Assembly: GCA_002384725.1 (NCBI GenBank)
Contig: DGBF01000142.1
Span: 70,408 to 86,082 of the forward strand
Direction of reading: 5' to 3'
Origin: Flavobacteriales bacterium UBA4011
GTDB taxonomy: Bacteria > Bacteroidota > Bacteroidia > Flavobacteriales_D > Crocinitomicaceae
DNA length: 15,675 bases
Shown here: piece after piece, positions 1-7,569 of the stretch
Numbering within the stretch: the stretch's first letter is position 1
How the letters are laid out: each line of letters opens with the position of its first letter
Made by a program: the position numbers and the translations under genes
The notes under the pieces: generated by a model
Told to the model about the DNA's origin: nothing
Databases searched by the model: none
Seen by the model: the letters and a program-made list of their open reading frames with translations, nothing else

Positions 1-3000
1 GAGAAAAAGTCAATTTTTTGTTTGGCTCTTGACAACAGCACATTCAATCTCCGTCGACCACTTTTACGGTTCAATGGACCAAAATTTAAATTCAATTTTC
101 CTTCTTCATTTTTGGCGTAACCTAAACTAATCAAAAGATGATCACATTCTTCACCTTGCACATTTTCGAGGGCACGAAAGAATAATTTGTTGCTATCGAT
201 TTTCTCTTCTAACAACAGTTTATCCTTATTGGACAAGTGCTTGTTGATGCATTTCAATTGTGTTTCTGAAAAAGCAACAACCCCAATCGAGTCGTTTGAT
301 TGCAATTTCTCACTCAATAATTGGGCGAGAGCTTTTGCTTCTTCTTGATTTCCTTGCTCCAGATAAACTCCATTTTTCACGTAGTGAAGTTCTACCGGAT
401 TTACCTGTCGATTTGCATTCGGATAGGCGATTAATTCATTATCGTAAAAATAACGATTGGAAAAATCAATCAATTCTGGATGTTGACTGCGGTAATGATG
501 CTTGAGCATTACTTTTGGCCAATTGTAGCGCGCTTGATGAAGTAAATCTATTGGTTCTGAATCGCCAGCTTTGAAAAAATTAGACGGCGACATTTGATGC
601 TCATCACCCAAGATCATTGCTCGATTACTTCGGTGTAAACTGCCCAAAGCATTGCTTAAAGGAATTTGTGTGGCTTCGTCGAAAAAGGCCATGTCGAAAA
701 GGTTTTCTTCCAAGGGAAAAAAGTCGCCCACTTGAGCGGGATTAACCATCCAAATAGGCATCAAGGTTAAAATCCATTCTCTTGCTTCTGACTGCAGTAA
801 CTCTCGAATAGTAGGGTGACTTCGTGTTTTTCCAAACTCCTTTATCAACAAGGAACGGCCTTTTCGCAAAACTCCTTTTCGACTTTTTTGCTCATCAGTA
901 AGCTTTCTTGCGGGCATTCGCAAAAGTTCGTTCAATATGTCAAATTGACCTTTCCTTTTCAGGATAATATCTTGCGTAAAACTTACTGATTCTTTGTCTT
1001 CATGAATTAAAATATCTTGCAGTAACTCGTCCAAATCGTCCAATACAAAATCTTTAAACGCAGGAAAACTTTCTACAAAACGGATCCAATTACTTTTGAA
1101 GGTTTCGGCTTCTAATTGTTCGAAATTTTCGCAATTACTGAAGTGTTTGTAAAGACTGGAAGGGAGTTTGACGAGTTTTTTTCGGTTGCTCAAGAAATCT
1201 GGGAAATGATCGGTGAACACTTGAAAAACATCCCCAATCGAATCGCTATTTTCCAATTGAAAATAGGTTTTAATGTTTTGGTAAAAGTCATTTAAGCGAA
1301 TATTGGCATCGGCTAATTTTGCATTCGTTATAGCGTCTGTTTCGTTCCAAAGGGTCCAATTTTCAATCGTCATTTTGGCATGAAGATCTTTCACCCAGAA
1401 TATTTCAGTCTCTTCTTTTATTCCTATGCTCGTTAGTTTCTTTTCAAGTTCTCTAAAATCTGCTTTTTTATTGTGATGTTCCAAGTTAGCGGTCAGTGCA
1501 TTTTCTAATTCAACGAACGGACTTTTCAGGATAGATTTAAGATACTTTTTTACCTTCCTTTTTTGAAAAAAGCCAGCAGCCTTTATTTCTTTTAATAAAG
1601 ATTGCGTTTCAGAAAGAGAGGGTGATTTTTGCCAATGGTTGTTTTTTTCTTTCGCATTTTCCACTTCCTTTTTAAGAACAAAGTATTTTTTACTCCAACG
1701 GAGAAATTTATTCGTATCGGGAGAATCGGGTTTTAATATGGGGAAATAATCCTTGTGGTTTTCGTTCCTTAGAATTTGGGCAAAGGAGGCTTGCTTGAGC
1801 AGTTTTTCAAGTTCATCCTTGGTGTTGAATTGAAATTGTTCGCGAAGTTCAGTGTACTTTCTTTGAAGCTCGCCTACCTTTTCATCAAATTGAAAAACCT
1901 CTTCTTTTTCCAGTCTTTTTTTCGAAATGTGCCGTGTGATTTCATTCAAGTTTTGAGAAAAAAGTTCGGCTAAAACAACTTTCCTCTTTAAAAACTCACG
2001 GATGCTGGCGGCCGCCCCGACGTATTTTGCTTTTTTAAGCTTTTTGCCTTTTTTTAATTCACGGAATTCCAAAAAAGATACGCCCCCGATCAATTCTTTG
2101 TTGGACAATACATTCAATTTGAACTGCAATCCATCCAATTTTAATTTGGAAACAGGAAGATGTGGAGAAACAATGCGGGCATAGCTTTCCAAGAATTGCC
2201 ACGTTTCTTTGAGTTGGTCCAAGAGAGATTGAGCATTCGCTTTTACTCCTTGTAAATAGGCAAATCGATTTAATCCAACACTATCAAGTTTTTGTTGCAG
2301 GACTTCTAGGGCTACTCTTTTTTCGGAAACCACCAAAGTGCTATTTTGTTGGCTCAAATTTTTTCCCAGCATGTTGGCCAATACTTGCGACTTGCCAGTT
2401 CCTGGAGGGCCGTGCACAACAATATTCTTTTTTATCAATTCCTCGAAGACGAATTGTTGATCGTTATCTGCCGGGAATAAAGCCCGGGGTTCCCTTTTGT
2501 ATAGCAAAGGGGTTGCAGCCTCTTCAGAGAACAAACTTTGCAAATTGGCGGAAAGGACGTTCAATTGAGCCAAACCTTCCAATTCACGAAGAATAGTAAA
2601 ACGATGGTGATGAAAGTTGCCAAAATGATTTTTAGCAAGAACACCGAATTCGAATCCTCGATCGGTCAATTGATCATTTAGTTGGGTCCAATCGGGCTTC
2701 GAAAAATCAATTTCTGGCCAATCAAAATCGAATTGCTTTTTAAAATAAAACAAGATGAACGGATTGAGAAATGCGTCCTCGTCGTCCCAAGTTATCTTGA
2801 ATTTATTTTTGACTTTATCCAGAATAATCTCTGCTGGAAACAAAAGGATTGGTGATTCACAGACGGCGCCATTCCATTCCCATTTCAAAATTCCCTTTGA
2901 AAGACAAAAAACCGTCGTTCCACTTTCGCGAAAAACAAGCTTTGCTTTCTTGTAGGTACGGAGAATTTCAGAATCCGAAGAAATGACAAGTTCGTTTGTT

Positions 3001-3116
3001 TCATCGGCTATCTCGTACGTTTCCTTCTCAGAAAAATTGACAAGAATATCATTCCGATTGAAAGATTTCAAATCATCCGCAAGTTCCTGAATAATATATG
3101 CTAAAGATGTTGACAA
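1..3116 (-). CDS. Large superfamily 1 DNA/RNA helicase (AAA_11/AAA_12, Upf1-like), 3' end outside the window
   Basis: The minus strand is open from a TGA at 3128-3126 to the window edge, giving about 1038 codons from a TTG at 3116. SF1 helicase motifs occur in order: Walker A GPPGTGKS (residues 236-243), Walker B FFDEATQ (D813, E814), motif III GDEHQMSP (from 837), HHYRSQHPEL (from 873), ENVQGEECDH, and motif VI RRRLNVLLSRAKQ near 1022. It should be an ATP-driven helicase or translocase acting on nucleic acid in the cytoplasm. Roughly 570 residues rich in Lys, Glu and Gln separate motifs I and II, a long insertion that probably includes coiled coil. No in-frame ATG precedes Walker A. TTG 3116 is chosen because a promoter-like pair ends 10 nt before it, which implies a very short leader. 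The C-terminus, where such proteins may carry a nuclease domain, is not visible. The helicase call is firm; the substrate and any role in repair or defence are unknown. Confidence 0.9.
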   Translation of the reverse strand, partial: MSTSLAYIIQELADDLKSFNRNDILVNFSEKETYEIADETNELVISSDSEILRTYKKAKLVFRESGTTVFCLSKGILKWEWNGAVCESPILLFPAEIILDKVKNKFKITWDDEDAFLNPFILFYFKKQFDFDWPEIDFSKPDWTQLNDQLTDRGFEFGVLAKNHFGNFHHHRFTILRELEGLAQLNVLSANLQSLFSEEAATPLLYKREPRALFPADNDQQFVFEELIKKNIVVHGPPGTGKSQVLANMLGKNLSQQNSTLVVSEKRVALEVLQQKLDSVGLNRFAYLQGVKANAQSLLDQLKETWQFLESYARIVSPHLPVSKLKLDGLQFKLNVLSNKELIGGVSFLEFRELKKGKKLKKAKYVGAAASIREFLKRKVVLAELFSQNLNEITRHISKKRLEKEEVFQFDEKVGELQRKYTELREQFQFNTKDELEKLLKQASFAQILRNENHKDYFPILKPDSPDTNKFLRWSKKYFVLKKEVENAKEKNNHWQKSPSLSETQSLLKEIKAAGFFQKRKVKKYLKSILKSPFVELENALTANLEHHNKKADFRELEKKLTSIGIKEETEIFWVKDLHAKMTIENWTLWNETDAITNAKLADANIRLNDFYQNIKTYFQLENSDSIGDVFQVFTDHFPDFLSNRKKLVKLPSSLYKHFSNCENFEQLEAETFKSNWIRFVESFPAFKDFVLDDLDELLQDILIHEDKESVSFTQDIILKRKGQFDILNELLRMPARKLTDEQKSRKGVLRKGRSLLIKEFGKTRSHPTIRELLQSEAREWILTLMPIWMVNPAQVGDFFPLEENLFDMAFFDEATQIPLSNALGSLHRSNRAMILGDEHQMSPSNFFKAGDSEPIDLLHQARYNWPKVMLKHHYRSQHPELIDFSNRYFYDNELIAYPNANRQVNPVELHYVKNGVYLEQGNQEEAKALAQLLSEKLQSNDSIGVVAFSETQLKCINKHLSNKDKLLLEEKIDSNKLFFRALENVQGEECDHLLISLGYAKNEEGKLNLNFGPLNRKSGRRRLNVLLSRAKQKIDFF

Positions 3117-3126
3117 GCTATGAATT

Positions 3127-3159
3127 CAACTTTAAAAGTTCCGTACGAATTTAAACAAA
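3127..3159 (-). promoter_or_regulatory. Bacteroidota-type promoter for the helicase gene
   Basis: On the minus strand TTTG (3159-3156) is followed after 21 nt by TAAAGTTG (3134-3127), a 7/8 match to the -7 consensus TAnnTTTG. Only 10 nt separate the -7 box from the TTG start, so the transcript would be leaderless or nearly so. The -7 box overlaps a 6+6 inverted repeat, AACTTT-A-AAAGTT (3128-3140), which could be an operator. The match is by eye only. Confidence 0.45.
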
Positions 3160-3169
3160 AAAGACTGCT

Positions 3170-3185
3170 TTGTTATACTGTACAA
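3170..3185 (+). promoter_or_regulatory. Shared 16-bp motif, copy 1 (TTGTTATACTGTACAA)
   Basis: This 16-mer has outer dyad arms TTGT...ACAA and lies in the control region between the divergent helicase and cystathionine synthase genes. It recurs with one mismatch (G to T) at 5213-5228, before the secreted protease gene. It starts 53 nt before the ATG at 3239. It could be a regulator site or an alternative-sigma promoter element; the function is not known. Confidence 0.35.
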
Positions 3186-3210
3186 AAGTAGTTTTGGTGA
3201 GAAATCTTGC

Positions 3211-3218
3211 TAAATTTG
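3211..3218 (+). promoter_or_regulatory. Probable -7 box (TAAATTTG) of the cystathionine synthase-ktrA unit
   Basis: TAAATTTG matches the Bacteroidota consensus TAnnTTTG exactly and lies 20 nt before the ATG at 3239. The only upstream TTTTG (3192-3196) is 14 nt away, shorter than the usual spacing of about 19-21, so the -33 part is unconvincing. Transcription starting just after this box would favour ATG 3239 over ATG 3224. Confidence 0.4.
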
Positions 3219-3238
3219 TTCAGATGAAAGAAGATAAA

Positions 3239-4378
3239 ATGAAATTCGCTACAAAAGTGATTCATGCCGGTGTACATCCAGATCCAACGACTGGAGCAAT
3301 TATGACACCTATTTATCAAACTTCTACTTACGTTTTGGATGCAATAGGAGAGGATAAAGGATACAAATATTCACGAACCCAAAACCCTACTAGACATGCG
3401 TTAGAGAAGAATTTGGCTTCATTAGAAAACGGAAAATTTGGGGCATGTTTTGGTTCTGGGTTAGCGGCAATTGATTGTGTAATCAAGATGTTGAACCCGG
3501 GAGATGAAGTCATTTCAACCAATGATTTATACGGCGGATCATATCGTCTCTTCACGACAATTTTTGCGAAATACGGGATTAAATTTCATTTCGTTGAAAT
3601 GGGAGATGTAGCCGCTGTGGAACAATTAGTCAATACAAATACGAAATTGATTTGGGTAGAAACACCAACAAATCCAACGTTGAATATCATTGATATTTCC
3701 GCCATGGCGAGAATAGCCAAAACGGCGAATGCAATGCTTTGTGTCGACAATACTTTTGCAACACCTTACCTGCAAAACCCATTGGATTTAGGCGTTGATA
3801 TTGTGATGCATTCTGCCACAAAATATCTCGGAGGACACTCTGATGTTGTGATGGGAGCATTAATCACTTCCAACGAAAAAATTGCCGAGGAAATTTATAG
3901 AATTCAGAATTCATCTGGAGCCATTACGGCGCCTATGGATTCGTTTTTAGTTTTGAGGGGTATTAAAACATTGCATTTACGCGTACAGAGACATTGCGAA
4001 AATGGGGAGAAAATCGCTCATTTTCTTGCAGCTCACCCCAAGGTAGACAAAGTGTATTGGCCAGGATTAACATCTCACCCGAATCACGATGTTGCTAAAA
4101 AACAAATGCGTGGGTTTGGTGGAATGCTGTCTTTTACCTTAAAAGGAAATAAACTGGAGGATGCCCATGAGATTGTGGCAAACGTTAAAATTTTCGCACT
4201 AGCGGAATCTTTAGGCGGAGTTGAATCTTTAATTGGACATCCAGCAACAATGACGCATGGACCTATTCCAAAAGAAGAAAGAGAGAAAATAGGAATTGTT
4301 GATTCTTTAATTCGATTGAGTGTGGGAGTGGAAGATATTGACGATTTGATAGAAGATTTAGAACAAGCATTGAATTAA
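3239..4378 (+). CDS. metB: Cystathionine gamma-synthase / gamma-lyase family PLP enzyme
   Basis: This is a 379-residue cytosolic PLP enzyme of the Cys/Met-metabolism family, about the normal length. Visible landmarks are IYQTSTY (25-31), the cofactor-contacting YSRTQNPT (44-51), FGSGLAAI (71-78), the pyridine-N aspartate D170 in CVDNTFATP, and the PLP lysine K195 in HSATKYLGGHSD. Cystathionine gamma-synthase joins an activated homoserine to cysteine in transsulfuration towards methionine; cystathionine gamma-lyase runs the related cleavage. The two cannot be separated reliably by reading, so the symbol is tentative. ATG 3239 (MKFATK) gives the usual family N-terminus; ATG 3224 would add five residues, and an upstream TTG at 3170 is unlikely because it lies before the -7 box. 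The ktrA-like gene starts 10 bp after the stop, so the two are probably co-transcribed. Confidence 0.92.
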   Translation: MKFATKVIHAGVHPDPTTGAIMTPIYQTSTYVLDAIGEDKGYKYSRTQNPTRHALEKNLASLENGKFGACFGSGLAAIDCVIKMLNPGDEVISTNDLYGGSYRLFTTIFAKYGIKFHFVEMGDVAAVEQLVNTNTKLIWVETPTNPTLNIIDISAMARIAKTANAMLCVDNTFATPYLQNPLDLGVDIVMHSATKYLGGHSDVVMGALITSNEKIAEEIYRIQNSSGAITAPMDSFLVLRGIKTLHLRVQRHCENGEKIAHFLAAHPKVDKVYWPGLTSHPNHDVAKKQMRGFGGMLSFTLKGNKLEDAHEIVANVKIFALAESLGGVESLIGHPATMTHGPIPKEEREKIGIVDSLIRLSVGVEDIDDLIEDLEQALN

Positions 4379-4388
4379 TTTTAAGAAA

Positions 4389-5087
4389 ATGAAACACAAT
4401 AAATTTGCAGTAATTGGTGTTGGACGATACGGCTCCACGATCGCGAAAAGACTGGCAGAAAAAGGGTCACAGGTTTTTGCTTTTGATGACAATGAAGATA
4501 AAATAGAGTCCATAAAAGACGATGTTGCCTTTGCCGTAACTTTAGATGCAACAGACAAAAAAGCATTGATTTCGCAATCTGTCAGCGATATGGATGCGAT
4601 TGTAGTTGCTATCGGCGAAAATTTTGAGGCGACTATTTTAACCTGTGTTCACCTGTTGGATTTGAATGTAAAAAGAATCATTGCAAGAGCTAGTGGCCTC
4701 CAACAAAAATTGATTTTGGAAAAAGTAGGTGTTCATGAAATCATTATTCCAGAGGATGAGGTGGCCTATGTTGTGCGCGAGAAATTGATAAATCCGAGTA
4801 TTTTATCCTTCCTTCAGCTACCTGACGATTACGAGATTGCTGAAATAATTGCGCCAAAAGGAGTCATAGGAAGAACCATCGATAATATTGAATTCAGGAA
4901 TCACTATGAGTTGACTTTGGTGACTATAAAGCGGGAATTTGAAGAAGAAAAAAACGGGGAAAAAATTAAAGAACAACATGTTATAGGTGTTCCGTCCAGT
5001 GATTCTAAAATTTTGGAATGTGATACTTTGGTTGTTTTTGGAACGGCAAAAAATGTTCAAAGATTCATGGATATAAATGAACTCTAG
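4389..5087 (+). CDS. ktrA: KtrA/TrkA-type RCK regulatory subunit of a potassium uptake system
   Basis: This 232-residue cytosolic protein has an N-terminal RCK_N (TrkA-N) Rossmann domain with the dinucleotide loop GVGRYG (10-15), an acidic residue at the end of strand 2 (D33 in AFDDN), and VVAIGENFEAT (72-82). From about residue 138 it has an RCK_C (TrkA-C) domain. Length and order match the KtrA group. Such rings bind nucleotide and gate a membrane partner, KtrB or TrkH. No membrane partner is encoded in the window, so the pore subunit must lie elsewhere. It follows the cystathionine synthase by 10 bp; no functional tie is obvious. No hairpin terminator is visible in 5088-5190. Confidence 0.88.
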   Translation: MKHNKFAVIGVGRYGSTIAKRLAEKGSQVFAFDDNEDKIESIKDDVAFAVTLDATDKKALISQSVSDMDAIVVAIGENFEATILTCVHLLDLNVKRIIARASGLQQKLILEKVGVHEIIIPEDEVAYVVREKLINPSILSFLQLPDDYEIAEIIAPKGVIGRTIDNIEFRNHYELTLVTIKREFEEEKNGEKIKEQHVIGVPSSDSKILECDTLVVFGTAKNVQRFMDINEL

Positions 5088-5194
5088 CAAAAACAGTCTT
5101 TTAGGGTTCCTTTTTTCAATTAATTTCAACAACAATGTCTCCGTTTTTTTACTTTTGTTTTCCAACTAATTTATAACTTGCGACGATAATTTTA

Positions 5195-5214
5195 AACAGA
5201 ATACAGATTCTGTT
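5195..5214. promoter_or_regulatory. 8-bp perfect inverted repeat before the protease gene
   Basis: AACAGAAT and ATTCTGTT flank a 4-nt spacer (ACAG). There is no T-tract on either side, so this is not a Rho-independent terminator. It abuts, and by two bases overlaps, the second copy of the shared 16-bp motif. An operator for the secreted protease gene is a reasonable inference. Confidence 0.4.
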
Positions 5215-5228
5215 GTTATACTTTACAA
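5213..5228 (+). promoter_or_regulatory. Shared 16-bp motif, copy 2 (TTGTTATACTTTACAA)
   Basis: It matches 15 of 16 bases of the copy at 3170-3185, in the same orientation relative to the downstream gene. It ends 20 nt before the protease ATG. No TAnnTTTG box is evident nearby, so this element may itself hold the core promoter or a regulator site. Confidence 0.35.
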
Positions 5229-5248
5229 CTTCATAAATACCATTATAT

Positions 5249-7423
5249 ATGTTTAGGAAATTATTTTTTCTCATCTCCCTCCTTGTGGGCATGAACAGCT
5301 TTGCCCAAATAAGCCGAGAGATTAATCCACAAAACTGCAGGGAAGGGGAAAGTATTGAGTATTGTCGTCAACACGTTTTACAAAATGAATTGATGAAAGC
5401 CCCTGCGTTTAAGAAACAATTTGAAAAAGACCAAGAGCAGCTGCGGAATGAAGAAGCAAGTTTCATTTCAAAAGGGAAAGGGGATATTCCGAATAAAGGA
5501 GTTATTTACCGCATTCCAGTTGTTTTTCACGTGGTGCACAACGGAGGAGATGAAAACATATCTACAGCACAAATTAAAGATGCCTTATTCATTTTAAACA
5601 GAGATTTTGCTCGAGAAAACGCTGATGCAGATGTAGTTTACGCGCCCTTTCTGGGTATGCCAGCAGATGTTGAAATAGAATTTGTATTTGCAACTATTGC
5701 TCCAGATGGCACTTGTTTTAGTGGTATCACGCGAACGAAAAACCCAATCACTTTTGATGGGGCGAGTGGACAAGACATTCGATCCGCTATAATTTCTGGA
5801 AATGATGTTTACAATGGCACATGGCCGGGCAACAGATATTTGAACATAATGGTATGCGATGATATTGGTGGAGCGGCAGGATATACATATTTACCTGGAT
5901 CACAAGGGTCTTCAATGGGAAATGGAATCTATGTGCTTCAAAACTATGTAGGATCTTTTGGCACTGGTAGTGTAAGCCGAAGTAGAACTTTAACGCATGA
6001 AGTTGGTCACTGGTTGAATTTGCCTCATACATGGGGGTCTGGAAATAGCCCAGGCCCTGGACAAAACAATTGTAATCAAGATGATGGTGTTAGCGACACT
6101 CCTCTGACGGCTGGAAATACGAATTGCAACGTATTTTCAAACACTTGTAATGGCGATAATTCCTTCTGGGGTTTTGATCAAGTAGACAATGTAGAAAATT
6201 ACATGGACTATTCTTATTGTTCAAAAATGTTCACGACGGGTCAAGCTTTGCGAATGAGAACAGCTATCACTTCTGGAGTAGGAGGAAGAAACAATGTCAT
6301 CTCAACATCAAATCTAGCGCTTGTTGGTGCGGATAGTAATTTGGTCGTGTGTAAAGCCGATTTCTTCTCTTCGAAAACAGACATATGTATAGGTGCACAA
6401 ATTGACTTTTTTGACGCTTCGTTTCATGATATTCAAGGTTGGAACTGGAGTTTCCCTGGTGGAACACCAAGCACGTCAACGGCTGAGAATCCAGTTATCG
6501 TTTATAACACACCTGGAATTTATTCGGTTACTCTTGTAGCAACAGACGGTTCTTCAAATACCCAAACGGAATTAAAAACAGCTTATGTTAACGTTCGTCC
6601 TTTTGGCTCAATTTTACCTTATATAGAAGGCTTTGAAAATTATACAACCTTGAGCGATCCGAATTCATTTTGGAGAGCAAAGAGTGGATCGGGGAACGCT
6701 TTTGAAGTGTACACAGGGACAGGTTCAGAAGGAAATAAAAGTATTCGTCTACAGAATTTTAATGAACCAGAAGGAGAAACAGATGACTTAGTTTCCAATG
6801 GATTTGACTTAAGCAGTTTTGCGCCGACAGATACAGTTACCTTTAGTTTTAGATATGCGTATAGAAAACGAGGATCTCAAAACTATGAGGTGTTGAGATT
6901 TCAAGTATCAAAAGATTGCGGCGATATTTGGTCGACAAGAAAAACCATTGCTGGTTCCATCTTATCAAGTGAGGTGGTGTCATCTAACTGGACCGCTCAA
7001 CCATCAGATTTTGTTCAAGTGCATGTGACGGGAATTAATCAAACGTTTTTCGTTTCGAATCTCTTAACACGATTTACTTTTGATTCAGACGACGGGAACA
7101 ATTTGTTTTTAGATCAAATCAATTTTTACTCCGGAGGATCTTCTGCATTGACTTTAAATGAAGAAGAAATTCTGAGAGAAGTGAGTTTATACCCGAACCC
7201 ATCGGAAGGAGAAATTAATTTGAAATTTTATACTTTCCAAGAATCTGATGTGAACATTAGCATACAAGATGTAACAGGGAAAGAACTACAACGAAACAGA
7301 ATTAAAGCTTCGAATGGTGAAAACCTAGTTCTCATGGGGACAGAGAATCTTTCAGCAGGTATGTATTTCGTGCGGATCATTGCTGGGTCATCTCAAAAGA
7401 CTTTGCAGTTCGTAATTAAATAA
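5249..7423 (+). CDS. T9SS-secreted M43-type zinc metalloprotease with PKD domain
   Basis: This 724-residue protein begins with a signal peptide (1-19, MFRKLFFLISLL...NSFA, cleavage before Q20) and a propeptide-like stretch to about residue 85. The catalytic domain holds the zinc motif HEVGHWLNLPH (H250, E251, H254, H260) and a Met-turn NYMDYS (M319), both intact and typical of the pappalysin/cytophagalysin M43 family. A PKD domain follows (about 369-450), then a beta-sandwich-like domain (about 455-635, opening PYIEGFEN). The last 80 residues (645-724, starting VSLYPNPSEG) form a type A T9SS sorting domain. The protein should be exported by Sec, passed through the outer membrane by the type IX system, and act outside the cell or on its surface. 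It has its own control region and a strong terminator, so it is probably monocistronic. The fold call is firm; the substrate is unknown. Confidence 0.93.
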   Translation: MFRKLFFLISLLVGMNSFAQISREINPQNCREGESIEYCRQHVLQNELMKAPAFKKQFEKDQEQLRNEEASFISKGKGDIPNKGVIYRIPVVFHVVHNGGDENISTAQIKDALFILNRDFARENADADVVYAPFLGMPADVEIEFVFATIAPDGTCFSGITRTKNPITFDGASGQDIRSAIISGNDVYNGTWPGNRYLNIMVCDDIGGAAGYTYLPGSQGSSMGNGIYVLQNYVGSFGTGSVSRSRTLTHEVGHWLNLPHTWGSGNSPGPGQNNCNQDDGVSDTPLTAGNTNCNVFSNTCNGDNSFWGFDQVDNVENYMDYSYCSKMFTTGQALRMRTAITSGVGGRNNVISTSNLALVGADSNLVVCKADFFSSKTDICIGAQIDFFDASFHDIQGWNWSFPGGTPSTSTAENPVIVYNTPGIYSVTLVATDGSSNTQTELKTAYVNVRPFGSILPYIEGFENYTTLSDPNSFWRAKSGSGNAFEVYTGTGSEGNKSIRLQNFNEPEGETDDLVSNGFDLSSFAPTDTVTFSFRYAYRKRGSQNYEVLRFQVSKDCGDIWSTRKTIAGSILSSEVVSSNWTAQPSDFVQVHVTGINQTFFVSNLLTRFTFDSDDGNNLFLDQINFYSGGSSALTLNEEEILREVSLYPNPSEGEINLKFYTFQESDVNISIQDVTGKELQRNRIKASNGENLVLMGTENLSAGMYFVRIIAGSSQKTLQFVIK

Positions 7424-7442
7424 TATTTTTCAACCCAATATG

Positions 7443-7475
7443 AAAAGAGCGCTCATTCCGAGGGCTCTTTTTTTT
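7443..7475 (+). terminator. Rho-independent terminator of the metalloprotease gene
   Basis: AAAAGAGC pairs with GCTCTTTT; inside it, across a single G/G mismatch, CTC pairs with GAG around the loop ATTCC. A run of T to 7475 follows. It starts 19 nt after the TAA stop. Confidence 0.85.
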
Positions 7476-7569
7476 AAACTTTCAACAAAATTGTGTAGAC
7501 AACCTTTTGTCTTTTTTGTGTTTTTATCCCTAAATAAACTCTACCTTTTGTGAAAATACGTCCCCCTTT

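Noticed and set aside
1776..2955. Short plus-strand frames opposite the helicase
   Set aside because: They are antisense to a continuous 1038-codon frame with all helicase motifs in place.
3170..3238. Upstream TTG start at 3170 for the cystathionine synthase
   Set aside because: It would lie before the TAAATTTG box and add residues not found at the family N-terminus.
7443..7475. Regulatory RNA after the protease gene
   Set aside because: The stem followed by a T-run right after the stop is a standard Rho-independent terminator.
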